From: Actinomucor elegans
Taxonomy: Eukaryota; Mucoromycota; Mucoromycetes; Mucorales; Mucoraceae
Assembly: GCA_026027325.1 (NCBI GenBank)
Contig: JAMSLZ010000015.1
Coordinates: 594,001 to 658,000 of the forward strand
DNA length: 64,000 bases
Reading direction: 5' to 3'
The position numbers were made by a program, and so were the translations under genes. Shown piece after piece: positions 12,412-23,483 of this stretch; positions within the stretch are counted from its first letter, which is position 1, and each line of letters begins with the position of its first letter. The notes under the pieces are model-generated. The model did no database searches. It saw only the letters and a program-made list of their open reading frames with translations, and was not told the DNA's origin.

Positions 12412-14038
12412 TTAATTTTTGATGTGTTGATCTGATTTGAGTTCAACATTACCAAAGCCCAACTGTTTAATATCGTAGCCATTGCTTTGAAGAACAAGAC
12501 GGAACTCATTATCGAGCTGTTCAGACGATTTTGCAACATTGGGAACCCAAATAAGTGTAATAATGCCACCCAAGATACCAATGCAAGAGCCAATGATAAA
12601 TAAACAACCTTGTGCCTTGAAAACATCACCGGTAGATTCTGTTAGTGCAGCTAGGATAGGCTTAAATACTTGAGTACCAATAGCAGCGCCTGCTTTACCA
12701 ATAGCAGCCGAAAGACCATACATGGTGCCACGAATCGCTGTAGGAAACATTTCAGCTGAAACAAGGATTGTACAGTCACCAGGGCCGAACTCGCCAAAGA
12801 ACAAAAATAGGCCATACAATACCACAAAGGCAGGGAAAGAAGTATTGATGATCTTGGGAGCCAAGGCTCCCACAATGATACCAATCATAGCTTGAACAAA
12901 GAACCCTGTAGCCATTGTATATTTACGACCCAGACGATCAATCACTAGAGCACCTGTAAGAGCCCCAAAAGGATAAAAAACGTAAATCACGATATTCCAT
13001 TGAAAAGTTTGCATCAATGTATTTTCGGGATTGGCAATAGCCAAGATAGTATCTGAGAAGATACCAAACGAATAGGACACAAAATCATAAAGAAACCAGA
13101 TGCCGCCTGTTATCAAAAGTTGAGGCCAGTAATGTTTAAAGATGAGGCCATAGGGTACATGACGCGTTAATGCTTCCTTTTGGTACATTTCAGAATTCAA
13201 CATCTTTAGACGGAAATACAAGACATTTAAAGGAAGTAAAAGCCCAAGGCCAATAGAAAGACGCCACACAACTTCTAATCCTTGTTCATTGCAAATAGCG
13301 AGCAGAATGACTGGAACAATTGTAGCCACCACAAAACCAACACTAAGCAGAAATTAGTTTTACTAGTTCCATTACATGTGCTATAATACAAACTTACTCA
13401 ATGATAAAGTTACCGCTAAGAATTAACCAAAAACCACGACTGCGGCCCGATTCTTCGGCTGCTTCACCAGCAGTGACACTAGAACAAGGATATTCACCAC
13501 CTACACCTACACCTGTTAATCCACGCGCAATGATGAGCATCCACACCAAACCTGTAGGTGTCACACCACTTGAAGCAGTAGCCAAGGCGATGCCCTAATA
13601 ATCATGATTATAATCAGATAAATTGCCCTTAAATGGAAACACAATGAGACTACTTGCAATACAGACAAACAATGTACAGGCAATGATACCAAATTTTCTT
13701 CCAAACCGATCAATAACTATACCAAAGCCTACTTGACCTACAATATCACCAATCAACATGGCATTACTGACGCGAGTAGAAAGTCCATTGGAAAGAACGT
13801 TGGGACCATAAATTTTGGAAAGACACCTTTCTACAGCGCCGATGATGTTGGCTTGGTACCCATCAGAACCTAAGGCTATACTGGCAAAGATCAATGAAAG
13901 TTTTTGAGAAAGTGATTTCTTTTTCAAGTCTTCCGAATCATCAATGCTATAAGTGATTGCATATTCTGTTTCTTGATGGAGCTTGATATCAATCTCATCA
14001 GAAGGGATAGTAGCTTCATCAATTACGTGTGCAGACAT
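12412..14038 (-). CDS. MFS transporter, Git1/phosphate-transporter type
   Basis: A 12-helix major facilitator of 507 aa. Exons: 14038-13643, 13594-13398, 13342-12412. Paired MFS loop motifs are present: IDRFGRKFGI in the N-half and VIDRLGRKYTM in the C-half. The segment GVGVGGEYPCSSVTAGEAAE resembles the GGEYP loop of Pho84 and Git1 permeases; the Ser/Ala-rich continuation with EAAE is closer to the glycerophosphoinositol permease Git1 branch. SAEMFPTAIRGT is the usual helix 10-11 loop. The likely substrate is inorganic phosphate or glycerophosphodiesters with protons. The first intron uses a GTGTTT donor (48 nt); with it, the two halves join in phase. A TTG-started upstream extension is not supported. 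Confidence 0.85.
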
Positions 14039-17000
14039 GTAAATACTAGTAGATGTAAGGCCCAAAAAAAATGAGAGTGAGCGAGATAATTACCTTGGTA
14101 TTTAAATATGGGGTCACGAAGGAGGGGGCATGTAAGTGATGATAGATAGTGATTGGAGAAAAATCAAATTTGCCTATACTACTTCAGTATTTTACTTGAT
14201 CATTATTCTCTAAAAGTAGTGGTATAGTCCATTATAGATAAATCATATCGAAAAAATGGACTTGCTCGTCAGATCTCTTTATATAGCAAGCATGGGCTCA
14301 TAGTAATCGCTCACTGGCTTTTTTTTTTTTCATTGGTAGCACCTATGATTGCACTTCTGGGATTCAATGCGTACTATATCCTGTATGTGTATTTCCATAT
14401 GCCACACGTGGACTCATTTTATTATAAAATGTAGTACACACTGTTCTCAGTGCCATCTTTTTCACAATGTTACGAATAGTATACTTATTTGAAAACAGTA
14501 CTATAAAATCTAGTGTAATTGTAGCTTCAATAGGTGATGTAGTTCATTCTGAGCATAGTCTACTAATCTAATATGATATTGGATCAAAATCAGTCATGAT
14601 CTTTTGTATTGGTTCATGCGCTATGCCAGTTTTCCAGGCTTTGCTTTTTACAAAGTTGAATGCCAGATGGATGGAGAAAAATCTTTTTAAAAACAATTTT
14701 CTGTTAGCATCATCCAATCATACTCCCTGTTGCTTTTGTGGTAAAGCAACTATTCAACTGAACTCCCTGTTGTCTCCACAGATAATTAGTTTTACATCCT
14801 CTAAGCTAGTTTTGAGGCAATTTATTCTTGATTTCTTTCAATGATTTTATTATTAGCTCTCGTGATAAAAAGCCAACTTTTTTTTCGCTTTACTATTACA
14901 GGTTACTATTGCTTGTTTCTTTATTTCTTTTGCATATAGCCAACTACAGCAATGAATTTGTATGCAAAGAATGGATTAAACTAGCTTGGCGCATGATCCT
15001 TTGATAGTGCAGAATACAGTATATTTTAACTTTACATCCTACTATGCCAAATTGGACTCATTGCACGCTTGATACAATTTGATATAACTGGTATTGTATA
15101 TTGAGCGAATTAACAAACACATAATGGTCAGAACGGCCCATTCCTTTCCTTATATTCGAGAACTGGTCTGGCTTTCGTGGATACTACTTGATATGATTAA
15201 CTAGTTCATATTAGAGGATAAATATAGCTATATATACTTGGGATTTGTAAAAGAAAAAAAAAAGACAGATGCCAGTAGCAATATCAACAAATGACAGTAC
15301 CGTTGGCTAATAAATACTTCAAATACAGCGAATTATCTGACGTTCAGCGTCAAGTTTGAGTGATAAAGCAAATTTTGAGTAATTTTTTCTTGTGTACTGA
15401 AGGTTGCTTTTATTCATAAGAAAAAGCACAATCAGGACATTACTTCTATATCAAATACTTTATTTTCTATTTTCAGTTCAAGGTCATTTCCATTAACTTT
15501 TGCAATTTTCTTTTTTAAACACTATGATGAATAGTAGAAATAAAAAAAAGTATTATTTATATACTTTATTCTCTGTACAAGTTATCTTTGCATACCATAT
15601 ACAGTTTATTATATTTAATACAAAGTATAACCGCTTTCTATGCGTAGTCCACTGGTTAAATAATGAGGTTTTATAATTGCACCATATTTCTGTAGATAAA
15701 TATGGTAATATTAACTAAAGACATCTAAACATGTTGTTGTGCATGTGTAACTTATGCGAAACATGTTACACAGCTAGCTATTACAACTTTTGATATACCT
15801 TACCTCTACACTACTTTTCTTCCTTTTTTTTCGCTAAAAAAAACGATCTAATAACTTTTCGGGCACTACTGCTACATTGAATACTGTGACTACAAAAGTG
15901 GCTGTAAAAAAATATAAATAGGATTCCATTCCTCCCCCTCCCTTTTTCTTTCAAAAAGGGCAAACCCCTTGATTAGGTTGACTGTCTGAAATGACATCGG
16001 TTAACTTTTTCCTTTATTGAATTTATTTAGCTGATAAATTAGTCAGGAAAGCTCTTGCTTCACTCTATTTAGGATAGAGAAAATGCTTGTTTTTCTTGAC
16101 TTTAGAGAGGAAAGGTACTTTTCTCTTTTTTTTTTTTTTTTTTCAAAAGAAGGTTGTTTTTCATTTTCTTTACCTAGCAGCTATTTAATTTTTTTTTCCC
16201 TAAATCTAACTAAATTTCGAAAATTAACATAATTTAAATAAAATTGCATAAGGTGAAAGAGAAAGTTCACTCAATTTAAACCATAATTCGATGTAATAAG
16301 CAATATTTGTATACATCAATGAAAGTACTGAGAGCGTGATGAGATTTGTCCAGATTAGCATTCTATTAGAATATCAACTGCACTAATCCTGCATATTAAT
16401 TGAGGCTGCCGTCATTTGCCAGTAGATAGTAGTTCTACTGATGTCTGTTCTCTTTATAAAACTTAAACGTAACTGGTTATACGCCACTTCAGTATGAAAG
16501 CTCTTCAAGGTCTTTCTTCTACCCTACTAAACAATATTCCTTGTAACTAGATACTTGAAACTTGGCTTATACTCCAGTTGAACTAAACTTTGAGCGAACC
16601 CAGTGAAATATGGAGCACTTCTATTACTTCCAGAGGAGCCTACTTTTTTTAATATTATTATTTTGTTAATGGGAGAAAAAGCACAGCTATATAATTCCTT
16701 CTTTTTTTTTGTATAGCTAAAAACGGAATTCCGTGCATGTATTTCAGTCTATTAGAGTAATATACTTTTTGAGCAGTACATGTATTGCAAAATAATGAAC
16801 ATAAAATTGCTAATTCAGGTTAATATTGTGGAATTGTTTAATCTAAATGCATAAAAAGAAAATGGCATAGTATGTATATTTCCTGAACACCAAAATCTCG
16901 ACTTGCTTGGCTCTACTGGAAACAAAAGCTATGTCCAAAAACCTATGTGCAATCGTAGATAGTGACAAATGTACATTTGAGTTTTATAGTACTAACAAAA

Positions 17001-17386
17001 GTGCTAGATGTTCAAGTATTCTTTGAATAATTTACAATTGCATGGTTATAGTAGACCTTGTACCAGAACATGAAACTAGTATAGATTTGAATTACCTCCT
17101 GAAGGATGGAGTCAACAAATATAAATGCTAATTGATTGAAATAAAAGTATTTTTTTCTGCGTGTTTTCTGAGTTTTAAAGCTACACATAATGATCTAGAT
17201 ACAGTTTCCTGATTTCGTGGAAGCCTATGTTGAGGGTATCAGGTTGTGGCAGTGATGGCGCTGGACTATTATTTGAAAGCCCGCTCAGCCAATGAATATC
17301 AATGTATATCAGTCACGAAATAGTTGTAAATCCTCGAAGCAATTCTTACTTTCTCTCTATTATAAATATAAAAAAAAACTGTTAAA
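14039..17386. other. Large intergenic region, about 3.3 kb
   Basis: AT-rich, with no recognisable exon. An 82-codon frame at 14596-14844 has a CCFCGK segment but no other support. A repeat-like stretch at about 14549-14580 looks, in reverse complement, like the dispersed repeat family. A long pyrimidine-rich stretch lies at about 15930-16200. A TATAAATA box is at 17361, just before the CSN9-like gene. Confidence 0.5.
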
Positions 17387-17452
17387 ATGAGTGACAATAA
17401 CAAATGGGAAACCTACAGCGAAGGCATTCTATCTGTCAATATTGAAAAATAG
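17387..17452 (+). promoter_or_regulatory. Possible upstream ORF of the CSN9-like gene
   Basis: A 21-codon frame (MSDNNKWETYSEG...) ends 5 bases before the in-frame ATG at 17458 and 29 bases before the preferred ATG 17482. It cannot be spliced in frame to the acidic protein: its only GT (GTCAAT) gives the wrong phase. It could be a translation-control uORF. It may also be excluded from the mRNA if transcription starts soon after the TATA box at 17361. Confidence 0.3.
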
Positions 17453-17481
17453 ATAACATGTTCCTAATTATACTTATAGAC

Positions 17482-17866
17482 ATGGAAGACGAAGATTACG
17501 TCATGGAAGAAGACGAGGAAGAGGAAGAAGAAATGAGAATAAACAACAGCAACAGTCCTGATAAAAGCGGTAGCTTTAAAGCAGTATATCCTGAGGGTTT
17601 TGTAAAACACATTAGTTCAGCCTCCCCACAATTCGCATATCAAGGGTTCACGCGTTATGAGATGAATTCAGTTTCTTCACCAGTTTTTGGTTGGAATGAA
17701 GCTATTGACGAAAAAGGCGACTCGGTAGCTCTTTTAATGCAGTTGGAAAAGTCAATTGTTCATCAAAAGTTCTTTAACGGTAAAACATGAGACATTTGAA
17801 CAAAGTTTGTAAACTAACTTTAATGTAGACTTCGCTGATGATTTTGACGAAGACGATTTAGCATAA
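17482..17866 (+). CDS. CSN9: COP9 signalosome subunit 9 (CSNAP/MYEOV2-like)
   Basis: A 111-aa acidic protein in two exons, 17482-17779 and 17829-17866. The last 13 codons come entirely from the tiny second exon. The C-terminus reads ALLMQLEKSIVHQK then FFNDFADDFDEDDLA. This matches the defining feature of metazoan CSN9/CSNAP: an LLM.L helix, then an FFNDFE.LFDDDD acidic-aromatic end that docks on the signalosome core. The COP9 signalosome removes Nedd8 from cullins. The N-terminus is unusual for the family: it is longer, with a Glu/Asp run (EDEEEEEE), whereas animal CSNAP is only 57 aa. An alternative in-frame ATG at 17458 would add eight residues. The gene is convergent with the GlyRS gene, leaving only 50 bp between stop codons. 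Confidence 0.72.
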
Positions 17867-17916
17867 TTTCTTGTCAAAGTATTAATAAATGTGTATTTAC
17901 AATTTTTTTTTTTTTA

Positions 17917-19638
17917 TTAGTCAAGATCTTCTGCTTCCCCTTTCATTAGTTTATCACCAATCACAGATTGAACCTCTTTCCAGTACACACGTTCTTGAAG
18001 ACCAGTATCACGATCACGGATAGTAACAGTATCATCTTCTAAACTTTGATAATCAACAGTGATACACCAAGGTGTACCGATTTCATCATGTCGGTAATAG
18101 CGCTTTCCGATCTTTAGCTTTTGTGATTCAACTACGGTATACAATCCTTTTCTTCTTAGTGATTTTGCTACCTTTTGTGTGAGTGCATTAAATTCAGGTT
18201 TGCCTGTTAGAGGCATGACAGCACATTTGATAGGTGCTAAGCGTGGATCCAACTTGAGCACATTACGAGGTGGTTTTCCTTTACCTTCATCTTCCACCTG
18301 ATGAAAAGCATCACATAAATAAGCCAGCATGGCGCGATTTAAGCCACAAGAGCTTTCAACAACGTGAGGAACATAGCGTGCAGGATATTCGGTAGGCATA
18401 AGGTCGACTTGTCCTTCACCAGATGCCTGAACAGCATCTGAAAAGGTTGGCTTTGCTTCTTCAACGATTTCAAAATTGGCACCTGTGTTTTTGATGTGTT
18501 GAGTCAAATCATAATTGCCTCTATGGGCTACACCTTCAACTTCACCCCAACCCCAAGGATAAAGGTATTCAACATCAGTACAGCCAGTAGCATAATGAGC
18601 CATTTCATCTGAAGCATGATCGCGCTGTCTAAAGTTCTCAGGATGACAAGCATGTTCCAGCCACCAATTAAATCTTTCTTTACGCCAATACTTGAAATAA
18701 TGTTTGGATTCCCAAGGGGCTACAAAGTACTCGAGTTCCAACTGCTCAAATTCAGGTGTACGGAAGATACCATGTTCCAATCTGATCTCGTTACGGAAAG
18801 ACTTTCCTACTTGCGCAATACCAAATGGTGGTTTGGTTTTCATTGTACGTACTACTTGTTCAAAATTGACAAATACACCTTGTGCAGTTTCAGGGCGAAG
18901 GTAGACTGTACTGGGTTTAAGCACATCATCTACTGCTTCTCGGATCGCAGGCTTGCTTTCGGCTGCTTTATCCATGGTAGTTTGAATAACGCGATCGATA
19001 GGATCAATAGGATCCAAAAAGGTTTTAAACATCAAGTTAAAAGGTCTACTATCTGTCAAGAAAGGTGAATTGGTGTTGGGTTCGACGTAACCGTGATAAT
19101 CCAATTCAAAAGCAGGACCATCATTGGTCATTTCAAACACAATTTTGCCGCCTTGACCTCGTGCATCAGGTTGTGTTATCGAGGTTGTATAGAGCAAAAT
19201 GCGCTTTCCTTCCATAGCGAGCTTGACATTGGGTGCAAATCGCTCTTCAAGGGCTTTTTTCCAAGCCAATGCGGTTTCTTTATCGGGTGCTGTAAGAGGT
19301 ATATGGCCATTTTTATCCACTGTAATGGCCGGTGCCTTGTCAGGTCGAAACCGTTCTTTGGTCAAGGTACAGTCCACCAACAAGTCAGTAAATTCATCAA
19401 CGTGGCCTGATGCTTTGAGTACAGGGTGAGGTGTCAAAATACTGGTATCCAAACCAACCACGTCGTCACGGTAATAGACATGGCGACGCCACCAAGAGTT
19501 CAGAATGTTCTTTTTCAGTTCAACACCTAATGGCCCATAGTCATAGGCACCTCTTAAACCGCCGTAAATCTCAGCTGATTGGTATAAAAATCCTCGACGA
19601 CGGCAAAGGTCGAGTAAATTGCGAAATCGTTGTGCCAT
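17917..19638 (-). CDS. Glycyl-tRNA synthetase, bacterial alpha2 type
   Basis: Charges tRNA-Gly. It is one uninterrupted 573-aa exon. Class II motifs are clear: motif 2 FRNEIRLEHGIFRTPEFEQL, motif 3 around SCGLNRAMLAY, and a C-terminal anticodon-binding domain starting near LAPIKCAVMPL. Several diagnostic segments look bacterial rather than like the eukaryotic Grs1 type: RRRGFLYQSAEIYGGLRGAY, DYGPLGVELKKNI, EFEQLELEYF, WGWGEVEGVAHRGNYDL and VPHVVESSCGL. Eukaryotic enzymes have a different text at the last three. It lacks the long insert after motif 1 and the N-terminal WHEP-like extension of eukaryotic enzymes. No clear mitochondrial presequence is seen (it begins MAQRFRNLLDLCRRRG), although that helix is basic. 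It could serve the mitochondrion or be an acquired replacement gene. It shares a 182-bp divergent promoter with SOM1. Confidence 0.93.
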   Translation of the reverse strand: MAQRFRNLLDLCRRRGFLYQSAEIYGGLRGAYDYGPLGVELKKNILNSWWRRHVYYRDDVVGLDTSILTPHPVLKASGHVDEFTDLLVDCTLTKERFRPDKAPAITVDKNGHIPLTAPDKETALAWKKALEERFAPNVKLAMEGKRILLYTTSITQPDARGQGGKIVFEMTNDGPAFELDYHGYVEPNTNSPFLTDSRPFNLMFKTFLDPIDPIDRVIQTTMDKAAESKPAIREAVDDVLKPSTVYLRPETAQGVFVNFEQVVRTMKTKPPFGIAQVGKSFRNEIRLEHGIFRTPEFEQLELEYFVAPWESKHYFKYWRKERFNWWLEHACHPENFRQRDHASDEMAHYATGCTDVEYLYPWGWGEVEGVAHRGNYDLTQHIKNTGANFEIVEEAKPTFSDAVQASGEGQVDLMPTEYPARYVPHVVESSCGLNRAMLAYLCDAFHQVEDEGKGKPPRNVLKLDPRLAPIKCAVMPLTGKPEFNALTQKVAKSLRRKGLYTVVESQKLKIGKRYYRHDEIGTPWCITVDYQSLEDDTVTIRDRDTGLQERVYWKEVQSVIGDKLMKGEAEDLD

Positions 19639-19820
19639 TGAAAACGAACGAAAACCCTGGTAGGGCTGTCAATCAAGAAACGTCGCGTTTCCTGGTACGG
19701 AAAATGGACTGCTTTTGTATCCCCTAGCTCTTGTAAGGTATACTCAGTCAAAAGTTATATTTTATCAGTGGATTTATACCCGCTGCACTTGTTCAATAGA
19801 GGGCCTCATTTATATAGAAA
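19639..19820. promoter_or_regulatory. Bidirectional promoter, GlyRS / SOM1
   Basis: A 182-bp gap between two start codons pointing away from each other. The two genes may be co-regulated. No binding motif can be named. Confidence 0.5.
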
Positions 19821-20185
19821 ATGGCAGAAGTACCAAAGAATTGTAAATTATACGAAATGGTACAATACCAATGTGAAGCCAATAGAAATAATATAGTATG
19901 TAGCCCTTATGTGAGGTTGTTCTTAAGGTAATTGGCTGGAGCATTTAATTCCATCTCGAGCAAAATGCCAATGAACCTCATTCTTTATAGGTGTGCTGGT
20001 TTACCAACTGTAGAAGTAACACCTGAATATGATCAATACGGTGATCCTATACCAAGGTTTGTGTCATATATATGTAATATGATCTTGAGCTAAAATAGCA
20101 ACTATTTAGCAGTAGCAAATCATCCCAAGAAGCACCTATTGCAACAACAAAAGGGGATCTGAAGGTCTCTACCCATGAACAATAA
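19821..20185 (+). CDS. SOM1: Mitochondrial inner membrane peptidase subunit Som1
   Basis: An 82-aa protein in three exons: 19821-19927, 19991-20056, 20110-20185. The core NCKLYEMVQYQCEANRNN, then IVCSPYVRLFLRCAG, matches the Som1 signature: a Cys-containing helix, C.P..RLF..C and a twin-Cys layout. In yeast Som1 joins Imp1 and Imp2 at the outer face of the inner mitochondrial membrane and helps cleave intermembrane-space sorting signals. The third exon has a tandem acceptor (AGCAG), so transcripts could differ by one Ser. It is a very small gene with three exons and would be easy to miss. Confidence 0.8.
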
Positions 20186-20393
20186 TAGAATATACCTTAA
20201 AAGAAGGATCTACGACTCCTTTATATTATGTACAGAACAGTTATAAATATGAAACTGATATATTACAACGACTATTGAATCTTTCGAAGCGAATCTATCA
20301 ATTGTCAATTTATCATACTCTATTCATTATAAAAAACGCTGCTTTTCTCAAGTGAAAAAAGATCATACATTTCTTTCTTGCATTCGAAATAAA

Positions 20394-21485
20394 ATGTTAA
20401 CCCGCTTTTCTCTTTGTATTGTCATCTTTTGTGTCTTGTTTGTACAAGCTCAACAGCATCAGATGTCACCTGAAGAAGTAGCTGCTTGGTATCAAGGCAT
20501 GTCGTCTTATTTTAACGCGCCAGCCTATGCAGAAGCCCCGCAAGGCATAGCTCAATATCTTGATGGTCGAAATGAGGATAGTTCTGATGCTGGTTTTCCT
20601 GCTCCTTCAAGCTATAGAAATCATAAGATGGAGGCCGCCATGATGCCTCATGTTGCTGCTGTAGCGCCTGCTGGAGATCTTGCTATTTCTGCTAGAGCTG
20701 CTTCCCCTTATACTGAAAAGGGTTATAGCGACCTTACTAAAACTGCTGATGCAGAGCCTTTGAATGCTCCAGTACAAGCTGTTAATGCTCAGTCTAGCAA
20801 TGCAGCTGTCGTAAATACTGATATCGGCCCTAATATTCCTGTACAACCTGTTAATATTCCTGCCCAAGCTGCTAATGTTCCTGCTGTTGAGCATGCTAGT
20901 GCACCTATACACGCTGCTGCTATTGATTCCGTCATTGAATCTGCCTATGCTAAGCCTATCCCAGCTGCTGATGCTCTAGTTGTTTCTGCAACGAACACTG
21001 GATCTGCTCGCATTGCTGCCAATATCAAACCTGCTGTAGCGCCTGTAATTCAACCTGATGCCGCTGTTGAAGTGGCTCCAGAGACGTCTGTTGTAGGGCC
21101 TGCTTCTGCTGCAGATAAATCTTCCGATGTAACTTCTGTAGTAGTTGATACTGATAAAGTTTCCAAGGCAGCAATACAAGATATCGCTCAGTCAAAGATC
21201 GTTGCTGCGCCCATTGTTCCCGTTACTACTATCCAACTCTCAAGTAGCGCTACAACAACATCCCCACTTACTATCACTGCTACCACATCAGTAGTACCAA
21301 CTACAACATCAGCTATAATAACTACGCGCACCACCACCTCTCAAACTACTTCACCTTCTTTGACGCGATCTGCCATTCCTTCGGCTACGACCACCGTTCC
21401 ACCTATTTCTTTTGCAACTCGTAGTGAAGCTTCCATTTCTTCCCTGTTTGTCGTATTGATTACAATGGTTCTTGTTTACCTTTAA
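20394..21485 (+). CDS. Ala/Val/Thr-rich secreted protein, probably GPI-anchored
   Basis: A single exon of 363 aa from ATG 20394; an upstream in-frame GTG is ignored. The first 20 residues (MLTRFSLCIVIFCVLFVQAQ) form a classic signal peptide. A short unique region follows (MSPEEVAAW, QGMSSYFNAP). Then comes a long low-complexity body made of Pro-Val-Ala-Asn repeats (for example VQPVNIPAQAANVPA) and a Thr/Ser-rich stalk with TTT runs. The C-terminus SISSLFVVLITMVLVYL is a hydrophobic tail right at the end, which fits a GPI-addition signal. It is likely a heavily O-mannosylated cell-wall or surface protein. No catalytic domain is seen. Confidence 0.7.
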   Translation: MLTRFSLCIVIFCVLFVQAQQHQMSPEEVAAWYQGMSSYFNAPAYAEAPQGIAQYLDGRNEDSSDAGFPAPSSYRNHKMEAAMMPHVAAVAPAGDLAISARAASPYTEKGYSDLTKTADAEPLNAPVQAVNAQSSNAAVVNTDIGPNIPVQPVNIPAQAANVPAVEHASAPIHAAAIDSVIESAYAKPIPAADALVVSATNTGSARIAANIKPAVAPVIQPDAAVEVAPETSVVGPASAADKSSDVTSVVVDTDKVSKAAIQDIAQSKIVAAPIVPVTTIQLSSSATTTSPLTITATTSVVPTTTSAIITTRTTTSQTTSPSLTRSAIPSATTTVPPISFATRSEASISSLFVVLITMVLVYL

Positions 21486-23483
21486 AACAATATAATTAAG
21501 CAAAATTTCCAATTATCATCAGTGTAAGCACACTTTATTTTCTAAAAGGTATCCATAATAATCAGTCAAATATCATCAGCATGATGAGTTTTTTTTTTAT
21601 CAGCTTAGCACATAATAACATTTAATACATCAAACTAGTTTCAATAAAATAATGATTTCTATTATACTTGTTCTATGCTCACTCTTATACCTATTGGAAT
21701 ATGCTATATGTTTATATATATATCAATTATTAAGCGAAAGCTCCTGTAATTTATCATTTTTCTATTTCAAGGGTTAGTGTGAGCTATCTGATATAAACGT
21801 TTAGGCAAAGCTGTGATAAATTAGGCTGATGCGGTGCACCTGGGGTCCCAAGAATGTCTGGCAGTCTTTTAGACAACGTAAATATTTCAAGAAGGAATAT
21901 AAGGATAAATAATAGATTGACCAATTACCATCAAAGGCATCAAGCTTACAGAATTCAAAAGATATATGAGGCGTTGCTATGACGAAATACAGGTATGGTA
22001 ATAAAAAGTAATAAATAATTAATAGCTGTTTTATGTTTGATCTCATTGCTCTATTCTCACTTAAAATTGTTGAATCGATTCCTCTGATTTTATGCAATAT
22101 ATATTAAGCGCTGGTATCAATTTTGAGCCGAAAGAAACAAAGTAGTACGATGAACTAAGCTTTTTGAAAGCTCTATAAACTGCCAAAAGCCAATATGAAG
22201 GTGATGACAATAATTTCGTTTGAAAGCATTCACAAAAGATTAATTTTTTATACTAAAAGATTATCAATACATAGCAACTAGTTTAACAAAGTTTAATATA
22301 CAGAATTCAATTACGCATTTAATGGCATAAAGTACACTTGCGGTTTCTTGATAAAAATTGATTTGGTTCTTTTTTAGAGAAGTATATCATGTTTAAAAAA
22401 TATAATGAAACACGTTTGCTTATTGTTAGATATACTGAATCTAGATTGCGCTCCCCAAAATAACAAATTTAGACGTTAGAGGTCTTTCCTTTTTTTTTTT
22501 AGATTTATCCAGTTCAATGGCTCTACTCTACCTATCATTTCAATTTCAATGCCATAGTGGATGGCTGCTATACTCTCAAAATGAAGAATTGCATGTATTG
22601 GAACCATCATTTATTTGATTGGATTATTATTGTATTACGTAATAGTAATAATTGTAAAATACATGCAATTTGTAAAAACTAGATCTGATCAACCACTCTT
22701 AATTTAATGTTGCATCTGATGACTAGTATGCACACATAATAGCTACTAAATATACAAAAATCCTTGTTTAATTATATTACAGTCAATACATGATATTTGC
22801 TGGCAATTAACTATAAATCATATATCACGAAATGCTATATCTTTTGTTTACTAAGCGCTGCTTGGTACTTTAAGAAGCATGGAAAGGACAAAATCATATT
22901 TGTAATTAGCATCAACAATATGATGTACATTAGACTCGAAAAAGAAATACAAAAAAAAAAATACTATAGTGGCACCATAAGTCTTAGATAACTTCAAGTA
23001 TAATTTGGTTGCCGTGACTGCACTTAAACTTGATACTGCAGCCTCCATTGATTTTTGATTCTATAGGATAATAAAGTGTTTGTAAATATACATATAGAAT
23101 CATTCATAACAAAATTCAATTATTGACCATGTCTTTAAACTGTTTTTAGCGTGATTAAAAGTGGTCGAAAGGTGTATTACAATGAATAGCTATATCTGTA
23201 ACTGCGAATGACACATGTTCCATAATATGTGGTATTCACTCTTCGCTTACGAGGCAAAATCTTTACTTGGGCTTGAAATACTTTGCTTGTATAATGCACT
23301 CTGCATATAAACAGCGAGCTATTGTTAAATGGGAAATATGATTAAAATAGATGGGTTGAATGTCGCACAAGTGGTGTAGAGACTCGGTTCAAGGTCCAAA
23401 AAAGATAAACATAAGTACAATAATGCTCTATTTATTAGACATGGAGATGGGAGTGGGGGAATACTATATATACAAAGCCAATG
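21486..23483. other. Intergenic region, about 2.0 kb
   Basis: An AT-rich spacer at the 3' ends of two convergent genes. One copy of the dispersed degenerate repeat lies at about 22560-22625 (ACTCTCAAAATGAAGAATTG). No coding exon was recognised. Confidence 0.5.
22560..22625. repeat. Dispersed degenerate repeat, copy 4
   Basis: Holds CTCTCAAAATGAAGAATTGC followed by ATGTATTGGAACC; similar to copy 1. Confidence 0.35.

Noticed and set aside
14596..14844. 82-codon frame with CCFCGK
   Set aside because: No neighbouring exon, no known motif and no second similar segment; length expected by chance in a 3-kb gap.
18616..19727. Several plus-strand frames of 66-150 codons
   Set aside because: Shadows of the GlyRS gene on the opposite strand.
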